From the NCBI GenBank assembly GCA_039815415.1, contig JBCBZH010000265.1:1-6084 (forward strand): 6,084 bases of DNA, in the 5' to 3' direction. Positions within the stretch are counted from its first letter, which is position 1; the number at the start of each line of letters is the position of its first letter. Below, in pieces: positions 1 through 6,084 of this stretch. This DNA is from JBCBZH01 sp039815415 (lineage in GTDB: Bacteria; Bacteroidota; Rhodothermia; Rhodothermales; Rubricoccaceae). Under the pieces are notes generated by a model that searched no databases, was not told the origin of the DNA, and saw nothing but the letters and a program-made list of their open reading frames with translations. The translations under genes and the position numbers were made by a program.

Positions 1-1
1 G

Positions 2-937
2 GCCGCCCGCGCCCGTCACGACGCGCTGGAGGGCTCCGACGTGCTGGCCGTGCTCGCCGAGACCGTCGCGCCGCTCGTAGAGGAGGACATCGCCAGCTCG
101 ACGCTGGACACCCTCTACCCGCTGGTTCTCAACGGTGTGGGACGCGCATGGATCGGCCCGAGCGCACGCCAGCCCGAGGTCGGCGCCGCGTGGTCCGTCG
201 CGCTGGCGGGCTGCCGACGACAGTTCCATGCAGAACCATCCCGGTTAGCGACTGCGCTCCTCAAAGCCCTTCGAACGCTGGCCGACACGCCCGGCGCCCA
301 ACCGCTTCGATGGGCGCAACGCCTCGCCGACCTTTCCGAGCGAGCGGACTCGACCGACGCGCTCCTCGATGCTGGCTCCGTGCTGGCGTGGCGCGAAGGG
401 TTTGTCCGGATTCGCACCGCCGCCCTCCGCGCCAGCTCGGGGCTCAACCCAACGCTCGCGCTGGCAGCCCTCGGCGTCGCCACGTCCCATACGCCTGCTG
501 AGCTAATGACAGCCCTCGATCAGCTCGAGGCCGACCCGTGGCTGACGCCGGAGCAGGCGTTCGAGCCGACACGTCCGGGCGGCGAGTTGGCGATCCAGAC
601 CGTCTGCGGCGGCTTCCGGGGCTTCGACGGCCCCTTCCTGACGCCGCCCACGCTCGTCGCCAGCTCCAGCGGAATCATCGCCTCTGACGGCGACCGCTGG
701 TTCCGCTTGCACGCCGATGTGTTTGGAACCGCGTTCGAGCGGATCAGCGACTTTGACGCAGAGTCAACGCCTGACGACCATCCGTCCATTCAGCCCGATG
801 GGACCATTCGGTGGAACGGTCAGCAGCAGATGTTTCACGAGCTGGCGAGTGCTCCGAGCGCAGCCTCTACGGCGACCACGCTTGCGGTCGTGATCCCGGC
901 CTCTCACCGGATCGCGCTGATCGCGTCCGCCGGATGA
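2..937 (+). CDS. Hypothetical protein, 5'-truncated, first visible gene of the VWA/ligase operon
   Basis: The reading frame is open from the second base of the window, so the true start lies upstream; the GTG at 41 is only an internal candidate. The visible part is 311 residues. I do not recognise a family. Residues 1 to about 190 look mostly alpha-helical and are rich in Ala, Leu and Arg (for example TLDTLYPLVLNGVGRAW and ATALLKALRTLADT). From about residue 195 the character changes to Gly/aromatic-rich beta-strand sequence (GGFRGFDGPFLTPP), followed by two similar strand-turn units, SDGDRWFRL (228-236) and PDGTIRWNG (265-273), which resemble propeller-like or other repeated beta hairpins. 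No signal peptide or membrane segment is visible, so it is probably cytoplasmic. Its stop overlaps the next start as ATGA (934-937), which indicates translational coupling to the metallopeptidase/VWA gene. It could be an adaptor or substrate-recognition subunit, but that is inference from context only. Confidence 0.85.
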   Translation, partial: AARARHDALEGSDVLAVLAETVAPLVEEDIASSTLDTLYPLVLNGVGRAWIGPSARQPEVGAAWSVALAGCRRQFHAEPSRLATALLKALRTLADTPGAQPLRWAQRLADLSERADSTDALLDAGSVLAWREGFVRIRTAALRASSGLNPTLALAALGVATSHTPAELMTALDQLEADPWLTPEQAFEPTRPGGELAIQTVCGGFRGFDGPFLTPPTLVASSSGIIASDGDRWFRLHADVFGTAFERISDFDAESTPDDHPSIQPDGTIRWNGQQQMFHELASAPSAASTATTLAVVIPASHRIALIASAG

Positions 938-2742
938 CCGACCTCGACGCCCTGCGAGACGCCTGGGCCGCCCAGTGGGAGGACGCGCTGGCGTGCTGGA
1001 GCCCGTTCACACGTCTTCGTCGCCCGACGTGGTGTTTCACGGAAGCCGACGAGCAGGAGGAAGGCCTGACGGGCAGCTTTGCCATGATCCGCCTCACGGA
1101 GCACGCCGTCGTCATCAGCCTGCGGCAGATCGTGGACAATGGGTTGGAGGACTTCGCGACGGAGATCCTCGCGCATGAGATCGGCCATCATGTCCTCGCA
1201 CCGGGAGACCTGGGGCGCCACGCACGAAGCCTCGCCCGCATTCGGGTCGGCCTGCCGGGGTTCGAGCCACTGGCGCCGATGATCGCCAACCTCTACACGG
1301 ACCTGCTCATCAACGACCGCCTGCAGCGTCAGAACGAGCTTGATATCGCTGGAGTCTACCGAGCGCTAGGGGCGGAGGACACCAGCGCGTTGTGGACGCT
1401 CTACCTCCGGACCTACGAGATTCTCTGGAGCCTTCAAAGTGGCACGCTGACAACCGGTGAGCGCACGCCGCGCTTGGAGGCCGATGCCGGGCTGTCGGCT
1501 CGCCTTGTTCGCGTCTACGGCTCCGACTGGCTTGAGGGAGCGGGCCGTTTCGCAGCCCTCTGCCTTCCCTATCTGATGGACGATGCCACCGACGAGGTGA
1601 CGAAGCGCCTCACACTCTGGCATGACACCGGGATGGCAGGGCTCGGCGGCTTCCCGGCTGGGCTGACGGAGATCGACGCCGACGAGCTGACGGGGGCCAT
1701 TCATCCATCGCTCGATCCGCGCATCTCGGGCATCTCGCCGGAAGAAGTGGCGAGTGTTGAGGCCGCGGCGAGCGAGGCCGTGCCGGGCTACGGACGGGCA
1801 ATCCTGGGTGGGCAGAAGAGCGAGAAACAACACCGGGGGCCGGTCGAATACGGCGACCTGTTGCGGATGTCAGGGCTGGACGTGACTGAGGCCGAGGCCG
1901 CCATCCGGTACTACCGCGAGCGTGCCCTCCCGCACCTCGTCCCGTTCCCAACGCAGATCTTCGCACAGTCCAGCGACCCGCTGATGGAGGGGCTGGAGCC
2001 GTGGGACATCGGCGACCCGCTTCATGCTGCCGACTGGTTCGAGTCCGTCATCAAGAGCCCCCACATCATCCCTGGCGCCACCACGGTGCAGCGCAGCTAC
2101 GGCACCACCGAGGGCACCGACCCGAAGCGCCAGCCCGTCGATCTGTACGTCGGAATCGACTGCTCGGGGTCGATGCCCAATCCGCAGCGGCAGGTGTCGT
2201 ACCCAGCCATCGCGGGCGCGGTGGTGAGTCTGTCGGCCCTGCGTGTTGGGGCGAGCGTTAAGGTGGTGCTCTCCGGTGAGCCCGGTCGCTCCGCCAGCCT
2301 CGATGGCTTCGTGCGCGACGAAGCCAGCGTGCTGGCGCTCCTGACCGACTACCTCGGCACCGGCTTCGCGTTTGGCATCCACCGATTGGCGCAGACGTTC
2401 GGGCTTGGCACGTCCGCTCAAGACCGCCCCGCCCACATCCTTCTCGTCACCGACCAGGACCTGTTCGCCATGCTCGACGCCACTGAAGCCGGGCTGGCGA
2501 TGGGCTACGGGAAGCGCGCCGAGGGCGGCGGGCCACTCGGCTGGGAGGTGGCCGAGAGGACACTGAAGGCGGCAGGAGGGGGCGGAACCATCGTCCTCGA
2601 TATGTCGCCTCAGGTCCGCAACGACGGGGTGGCCCGGCTGCGGGCACAGGGCTGGGCCGTCTACTTCGTTCAAGACCGCGCCGAGCTGGTGACGTTCGCT
2701 CGCGACTTCGCCCGCGCCGTCTACGCCGCCGAGACCGCATGA
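934..2742 (+). CDS. Putative zinc metallopeptidase with C-terminal VWA domain
   Basis: A 602-residue protein with two recognisable parts. The N-terminal part has HEIGH at 81-85, the zincin HExxH motif, followed by NLYTDLLIN at 119-127, an N-x3-D-x2-I-N arrangement like that in VWA-like putative metallopeptidases of the DUF2201 type, where the Asp may supply the third metal ligand. The C-terminal part (about 403-600) is a von Willebrand A domain with an intact MIDAS: D409-x-S411-x-S413 (DCSGS), T476 in GTGFAFG, and D507 in LLVTDQD. Residues 130-400 are a less conserved, mostly helical linker. There is no signal peptide or membrane segment, so it is likely cytoplasmic. I chose the ATG at 934 because it overlaps the previous stop as ATGA; the in-frame ATG at 811 would add 41 residues that are only the shadow of the upstream gene. 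Related VWA proteins often act with MoxR-type AAA+ ATPases, none of which is visible here. Peptidase activity and its target are inferred, not shown. Confidence 0.93.
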   Translation: MTDLDALRDAWAAQWEDALACWSPFTRLRRPTWCFTEADEQEEGLTGSFAMIRLTEHAVVISLRQIVDNGLEDFATEILAHEIGHHVLAPGDLGRHARSLARIRVGLPGFEPLAPMIANLYTDLLINDRLQRQNELDIAGVYRALGAEDTSALWTLYLRTYEILWSLQSGTLTTGERTPRLEADAGLSARLVRVYGSDWLEGAGRFAALCLPYLMDDATDEVTKRLTLWHDTGMAGLGGFPAGLTEIDADELTGAIHPSLDPRISGISPEEVASVEAAASEAVPGYGRAILGGQKSEKQHRGPVEYGDLLRMSGLDVTEAEAAIRYYRERALPHLVPFPTQIFAQSSDPLMEGLEPWDIGDPLHAADWFESVIKSPHIIPGATTVQRSYGTTEGTDPKRQPVDLYVGIDCSGSMPNPQRQVSYPAIAGAVVSLSALRVGASVKVVLSGEPGRSASLDGFVRDEASVLALLTDYLGTGFAFGIHRLAQTFGLGTSAQDRPAHILLVTDQDLFAMLDATEAGLAMGYGKRAEGGGPLGWEVAERTLKAAGGGGTIVLDMSPQVRNDGVARLRAQGWAVYFVQDRAELVTFARDFARAVYAAETA

Positions 2743-3293
2743 CCGACGGACCACCCCTCGAACACCTCACGCAGCGCCTCCAGGCGTGCCCAGACGTGTT
2801 CCTGTCGCACGCCATTGATGCAGGCGCTGTGGTGGCTGATCTGATCCGCCAGCTCGAGGGCGATCCGCTTCGCCGTGTGCATACGCAGCCCCTGATCGTG
2901 GGGCGCTCCGACCGGGCTGTCCGCGTCATGCTCGTCGCGTGCTGGCTGCTAGCCGACGAGGCCTTTGCCCGCCAACCCGACCTCGTTGCTCCCGCCGTTC
3001 AGTTTCTCGGGACGGACCTCAACGCGCTGGCGGACGTGATCTCGCCCGACGACTGCATCTCCGACGCCGGGCGCCGCGAGGAGCTGGTCCGGTTCACGCT
3101 CGATGCGCTCGGTCTACGTCCCGAGGGCGAAACGGAGGCGCAGGCCGCCGACCGACTTGCCACGCTCGACAGCGTCGCCCGGCTGGAGGTTGTCCGCGAG
3201 GCCCAGGTGGCTGAGGAGCGCGCCCGTCGCATCCGCGAAGCCATCGCCCGGAAGGCCGCCGCTGAGGCCGCCGCCAAGGCGCCTCGAGAATGA
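2739..3293 (+). CDS. Small hypothetical protein with charged C-terminal helix
   Basis: A 184-residue protein of no family I recognise. The start ATG at 2739 overlaps the stop of the metallopeptidase/VWA gene as ATGA, so the two are likely translated in a coupled way. Residues 1-120 appear to be a compact helical domain with hydrophobic helices (DRAVRVMLVACWLLADEAF at about 57-75), not long or hydrophobic enough to argue for a membrane anchor. From about residue 150 to the end the sequence is a continuous, highly charged Ala/Arg/Glu/Lys helix (for example EAQVAEERARRIREAIARK), which could form a coiled coil or a protein- or nucleic-acid-binding tail. No catalytic motif is visible. Its fixed position between the VWA protein and the ligase suggests a scaffold or accessory subunit of the same complex; this is contextual inference only. 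Codon pattern and GC match its neighbours, which supports it being a real gene. Confidence 0.85.
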   Translation: MTDGPPLEHLTQRLQACPDVFLSHAIDAGAVVADLIRQLEGDPLRRVHTQPLIVGRSDRAVRVMLVACWLLADEAFARQPDLVAPAVQFLGTDLNALADVISPDDCISDAGRREELVRFTLDALGLRPEGETEAQAADRLATLDSVARLEVVREAQVAEERARRIREAIARKAAAEAAAKAPRE

Positions 3294-3319
3294 CGACATA
3301 CATGAAGCGGTCGAACTGA
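3290..3319 (+). other. Possible 9-codon coupling mini-ORF between the orphan gene and the ligase gene
   Basis: The sequence reads ATG ACG ACA TAC ATG AAG CGG TCG AAC TGA, encoding MTTYMKRSN. Its ATG overlaps the stop of the upstream gene (ATGA at 3290-3293), and its TGA shares one base with the ligase ATG (TGATG at 3317-3321). It could therefore carry terminating ribosomes across the 25-base gap. The peptide itself is probably of no consequence. An internal ATG at 3302 gives a shorter version. The arrangement may be chance, because ATGA and TGATG are short. Confidence 0.3.
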
Positions 3320-4698
3320 TGGCTCACCCCCGCCCTGGCTATCGCCACCACGCTCCGCTCCTTACCGAGCAGGGCGATGCCCTCCTCCGCCGGATGGAGC
3401 AGCACCCGCACGCGCCGATCTGGAATTACACATGCGGCGACCAGCTCGTGGCCGACGACCTCCGCCAGCTCGACCAGATGCGCCTCGAGCTGGCGTCAAC
3501 GCCTGCCTACACGGCGGGAGAGGTGCCGGAGGCTGTGGTGGACGCCCTCTGGGCGCAGCGTCCGTTCGTTCCGTATCTCAAGAGACACCTGCCAACGAGC
3601 CGCGCCCAGATTGCGACGACGTGGGCAGATTTGCCGACGCTCTCGCGGGAAGACCTGGCTCGCCACCTGCCCGAGTTCGTCCCCGACGGCGTCGACCTCG
3701 ACCGGATGGTCGTCTACTCGACCTCTGGCACGACGGGTCACCCGCTCACGATTCCGAACCACCCCATCGGTGCGGCGGCGTACCAGCTTCTTCTCGAACG
3801 CGCGCTCGAAGCCTACGGCGTGCAGATACCGCTCCGACCGGATGCGATGGCGAATGCGCTGGTGTGCAATCAGGTCGAGACCATCCAGTACGCGGCCACG
3901 CTGAGCGTGTGGAACGGCGCCGGACATGTGAAGGTGAACCTTCACGAGAACGGCTGGCGCCAGCCCGACGATGCCCACACCTACTTGGCCGACTTCGACC
4001 CGCCGCTGCTCACCGGTGACCCGATCTCGTTCGCCGCGCTGCTGGATGCCGGCCTCGACATCCATCCGCTCGCGTTGGCGTCCACGGCGGTTGCCCTCTC
4101 CGATGGCCTGAAGCGCCAGCTCGAGGCCCAGTTTGGCTGTCCCGTGTTCGAGTGGATCTCGCTGAACGAGGTCGGCCCCATCGCGCTGGCGTGCCCCGAG
4201 GGGTATGGGCACCACGTTCTCGATCCGTCGATGTTCGTGGAGGTGGTGGACCCGGACGGGCGCCCGTGCCCACCCGGCGTGCGCGGCGAGGTGACCGTCA
4301 CCGGCGGTCGCAATCCGATGCTGCGCCTGCTCCGATACCGCACAGGGGATCACGCCTCAATGGCGTTCGGCCCGTGCGCCTGTGGCAGCTCCGCGCCGCG
4401 CCTTGTGGACTTCGAGGGGCGTCTGCCCGTCGTGCTGCGCTCGGCGACCGGCGGCGTGGTCAACCCTGTAGACGTGTCGCGCATCCTGCACCCGTTCCCG
4501 ATTGTCCAGCACCAGCTCGTCCAGCGTACGGATGGGTCGGTTGAGCTGGCGCTCCGAGCGGCGCCGTTCGACACGTCCCCGATCCATCGCCAGCTTGAGG
4601 CTCTGTTCGGGAATCTCGAGCTGGCGGTTCGGTTTGTGGAAGAGATCGAAGGCACCGGGCCGGGTGGGAAGGTGGTTCCCTTCGTGGCCGACGCCTAA
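3319..4698 (+). CDS. PaaK/CapK-like adenylate-forming ligase (phenylacetate-CoA ligase family)
   Basis: A 459-residue member of the ANL adenylate-forming superfamily, closest in layout to phenylacetate-CoA ligase (PaaK, about 430-440 residues) and CapK-like proteins. Family enzymes activate a carboxylate with ATP to an acyl-adenylate and usually pass it to a thiol. Visible motifs in order: the phosphate-binding loop STSGTTG (134-140); SLNEVGP with E284, at the position of the adenine/Mg-binding aromatic-x-x-E motif; C292 and H298/H299 in ACPEGYGHH; YRTGD (340-344) with the ribose-binding Asp344; CACG (353-356) followed by FEGR with Arg368 at the hinge; and a C-terminal GPGGK with Lys451, the expected catalytic lysine. 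All key residues seem present, so it is probably active. The start at 3319 is preferred because the in-frame extension upstream is an Arg/Pro-rich shadow of the previous gene. No aromatic-catabolism genes adjoin it, so phenylacetate is an unlikely substrate; the true acceptor is unknown. Confidence 0.94.
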   Translation: MAHPRPGYRHHAPLLTEQGDALLRRMEQHPHAPIWNYTCGDQLVADDLRQLDQMRLELASTPAYTAGEVPEAVVDALWAQRPFVPYLKRHLPTSRAQIATTWADLPTLSREDLARHLPEFVPDGVDLDRMVVYSTSGTTGHPLTIPNHPIGAAAYQLLLERALEAYGVQIPLRPDAMANALVCNQVETIQYAATLSVWNGAGHVKVNLHENGWRQPDDAHTYLADFDPPLLTGDPISFAALLDAGLDIHPLALASTAVALSDGLKRQLEAQFGCPVFEWISLNEVGPIALACPEGYGHHVLDPSMFVEVVDPDGRPCPPGVRGEVTVTGGRNPMLRLLRYRTGDHASMAFGPCACGSSAPRLVDFEGRLPVVLRSATGGVVNPVDVSRILHPFPIVQHQLVQRTDGSVELALRAAPFDTSPIHRQLEALFGNLELAVRFVEEIEGTGPGGKVVPFVADA

Positions 4699-4706
4699 TC
4701 CCGAAC

Positions 4707-4727
4707 GGACACCATAGCATTGTGTCC
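4707..4727 (+). terminator. Hairpin after the ligase gene, possible weak terminator
   Basis: GGACAC (4707-4712) pairs perfectly with GTGTCC (4722-4727) around a 9-base loop, starting 9 bases after the ligase stop codon. Its position suits the end of the four-gene operon. The stem is short and no T-tract follows on either strand, so it is not a canonical intrinsic terminator; it could instead be an operator-like palindrome or an mRNA 3'-end stabiliser. Confidence 0.35.
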
Positions 4728-4779
4728 CTACCGAGCCCAACGCCTTTCTGAACGCCAGCGCGCGACCCGCCCCCGTCGC

Positions 4780-4787
4780 TACGTTCC
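4780..4787 (+). promoter_or_regulatory. Weak Bacteroidota-like -7 element before the BatA-domain gene
   Basis: TACGTTCC resembles the Bacteroidota -7 consensus TAnnTTTG in its first six positions. It ends 6 bases before the ATG at 4794, so a transcript started from it would be leaderless or nearly so. No TTG or TTTG is seen at the usual spacing upstream, and the nearest similar string (TTTCTG at 4745-4750) is too far away. This is a tentative call. No purine-rich ribosome binding site is visible before the start. Confidence 0.2.
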
Positions 4788-4793
4788 GGCGCC

Positions 4794-6084
4794 ATGACGT
4801 TCCTCAACCCCCTCGTTCTGCTCGGGCTGGCGGCGGCGGCGATTCCGATCCTCGTCCACCTGTTCAACTTCCGCAAGCCCAAGCGGATCGACTTCTCCAC
4901 GCTTCGGTTCGTCCGCGAGATCGAGGCGACGGCCATGCGGCGCGTTCGCATCCGGCAGTGGTTGCTGCTGGCGCTCCGCACGGCGGCCATCATCTTCCTC
5001 GTGCTGGCGTTTGCCCGGCCCACGCGCACCGCAGAGGCGAGCGGCGTTTTCAACGACGACGGAGCGCAGAGCCTCGCGCTGGTGGTCGATAACAGCCGCT
5101 CGATGCTGCTCCGCGACGCCCAGGGCGCGTTTCTGGATCAGGCCATCGATGTCGGCGATCAGGTTCTCGAATCCACAGGTCCTGGTGATGAGCGCACCGT
5201 CGTCCCGATGTCCGCACCGCCGGAGTACCGCCCGGTGCCGTTCACCACGCCCGGCCCGGCCCGCGACGTGGTCGCCGGGCTGGCGGCAGCGCCTGGCGCC
5301 GAGCCGCTGACGTCGGCGGTGGCCCGCGCCGCAAGTGTGCTGGAGAGCGCCGTCCACCCGCGCCGCGAGATCGTCGTCGTGAGTGACCTGCAGGCCGCCA
5401 CCTTCACCGACTCCGCCAGCGTCAACCTGCCCGAGGACGTGAGCATCGCGCTGGTGCCGGTCGGGTCTCGCCAGCCCGTCAACACCGCCGTCACGGATGT
5501 CGAGATCGTCAGCCGGATCATCGAGCCGGGGCGCCCGGTGACCATTCGCGCGACGGTGGAACGCTTCGGAGGCGACGCTGGCACCATCGGCGCATCGCTG
5601 TCTCTCGACGGCCAGCGCGTGAGCGAGGCTGCCGTCGATCTGGTGCCCGGCGAGCCAACCACCGTGGACTTCACCGTCACCCCGCGCCAGCGCGGATGGC
5701 TCGGTGGCGAGGTCCGCATCGAAGCCGACGATGCCGAGTGGGACGACGTGCGCTCCCTCACCCTTCATGTGCCTCCTGCGCCGCGCGTTCTGGTGGTGCG
5801 CGGCGCCAACGCCCGCGCCGACCTCGTCTCGCTGGCCCTGGGCGTGACCGCCGAACGCGGCGGACTGGTGCTCAACGAGGTCGCCGAAGAGACACTGCCC
5901 GCTGCGGATCTGACCAACACCGACGCTGTGATTCTCGTCGGGCCGAGTGCGCTGGGAAGTGGCATGACGAGCGCACTGGAGGCGTTCATCGCGGGCGGTG
6001 GAGGCGTGCTGGCGTTTGCTGGCGAGGACGTCAGCTCGTTGAACGGGCTCCTGAGCGCGGTGGGTGGAGGCCGCCTCGCCGAAC
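4794..6084 (+). CDS. BatA-domain VWA membrane protein, 3'-truncated
   Basis: The gene starts at the ATG at 4794 and runs off the window, giving 430 residues without a stop. Residues 1-76 are a clear N-terminal BatA (aerotolerance-regulator) domain: FLNPLVLLGL with a first membrane helix (about 7-24), the HLFNFRKPKRIDFSTLRF stretch (22-39), a basic RRVRIRQ segment, and a second helix (about 57-74) ending in AFARPT. A VWA domain follows, with DNSRS at 99-103 as the MIDAS motif and SDLQ at 197-200. A beta-sandwich-like segment covers about 215-325. From about 328 (PRVLVVRGANAR) a class I glutamine-amidotransferase-like fold begins, with DAVILVGPS and a Gly-rich turn. Family members of this kind in Bacteroidota are membrane proteins of roughly 600-750 residues, so perhaps 200-300 residues are missing. 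Their exact role is poorly known; links to MoxR/Bat envelope systems are by family. It is separated from the upstream operon by 95 bases and probably transcribed on its own. Confidence 0.94.
   Translation, partial: MTFLNPLVLLGLAAAAIPILVHLFNFRKPKRIDFSTLRFVREIEATAMRRVRIRQWLLLALRTAAIIFLVLAFARPTRTAEASGVFNDDGAQSLALVVDNSRSMLLRDAQGAFLDQAIDVGDQVLESTGPGDERTVVPMSAPPEYRPVPFTTPGPARDVVAGLAAAPGAEPLTSAVARAASVLESAVHPRREIVVVSDLQAATFTDSASVNLPEDVSIALVPVGSRQPVNTAVTDVEIVSRIIEPGRPVTIRATVERFGGDAGTIGASLSLDGQRVSEAAVDLVPGEPTTVDFTVTPRQRGWLGGEVRIEADDAEWDDVRSLTLHVPPAPRVLVVRGANARADLVSLALGVTAERGGLVLNEVAEETLPAADLTNTDAVILVGPSALGSGMTSALEAFIAGGGGVLAFAGEDVSSLNGLLSAVGGGRLAE

Noticed and set aside
811..933. Extended N-terminus of the metallopeptidase/VWA gene from the ATG at 811
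   Set aside because: The extra 41 residues overlap the end of the upstream gene in another frame, and the ATGA overlap at 934 gives a much better start.
1870..2754. Long minus-strand open frame of 294 codons opposite the VWA domain
   Set aside because: It lies wholly opposite a gene with clear VWA motifs, its translation has no recognisable domain, and long antisense frames are expected in GC-rich coding DNA.
3103..3318. Extended N-terminus of the ligase from the ATG at 3103
   Set aside because: The extra 72 residues are Arg/Pro-rich and mirror the helical tail of the preceding gene; typical PaaK-like proteins do not carry such an extension.
3496..4353. Long minus-strand open frame of 285 codons opposite the ligase
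   Set aside because: It is the mirror of a well-supported ANL ligase; the translation is His/Arg/Gly-rich without domain character.
519..4625. Recurring CAGCTCGA/CTCGAGCTGG words through the window
   Set aside because: They encode Gln-Leu-Glu or Leu-Glu-Leu with preferred codons inside several genes, at irregular spacing, so codon bias explains them.
4779..5768. Long minus-strand open frame of 329 codons opposite the BatA-domain gene
   Set aside because: The plus strand encodes an unmistakable BatA/VWA protein; the minus-strand translation is low-complexity Arg/Gly/His/Asp sequence.
1..6084. Search for CRISPR arrays, tRNA or rRNA genes, insertion sequences and long direct repeats
   Set aside because: Nearly all the sequence is coding on one strand; I saw no repeat-spacer pattern, cloverleaf, transposase motif or terminal repeats.

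Overview
The window is GC-rich (clearly above 60%) and fully coding on the plus strand, apart from one 95-base gap at 4699-4793. The last gene has the N-terminal layout typical of BatA-domain proteins of Bacteroidota and relatives (FLNPLVLL... HLFNFRKPKRIDFSTLRF). None of the four visible starts has a recognisable Shine-Dalgarno sequence, which is also common in that group. Together with the high GC this suggests a high-GC member of the Rhodothermota/Bacteroidota lineage. That is an inference, not a taxonomic proof.

Region 1 (2-4698) is a tightly packed block of four genes. It holds a 5'-truncated protein of unknown family (2-937), a metallopeptidase-like plus von Willebrand A (VWA) protein with HEIGH and DxSxS motifs (934-2742), a small orphan protein with a charged helical tail (2739-3293), and a PaaK/CapK-type adenylate-forming ligase (3319-4698). 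Genes 1/2 and 2/3 overlap by ATGA. Genes 3 and 4 are 25 bases apart, and a 9-codon mini-ORF fills that gap, touching both neighbours by stop/start overlap. The whole block therefore looks like one translationally coupled operon whose promoter, and probably more genes, lie upstream of the window.

Region 2 (4699-4793) is the only intergenic space. It holds a perfect 6-bp stem hairpin without a T-tract and a weak Bacteroidota-like -7 element close to the next start.

Region 3 (4794 to the window end) is the first 430 codons of a BatA-domain membrane protein with a VWA domain and the start of a glutamine-amidotransferase-like fold. It is probably a separate transcription unit.

How the genes of region 1 work together is not known to me. 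The combination of a Zn-peptidase/VWA protein, an acyl- or aminoacyl-adenylating enzyme and two proteins of no recognised family, all translationally coupled, is the part most likely to be an undescribed system. VWA-metallopeptidase proteins commonly pair with MoxR-type AAA+ ATPases, so an ATPase gene just upstream of the window is a reasonable expectation that cannot be checked here.
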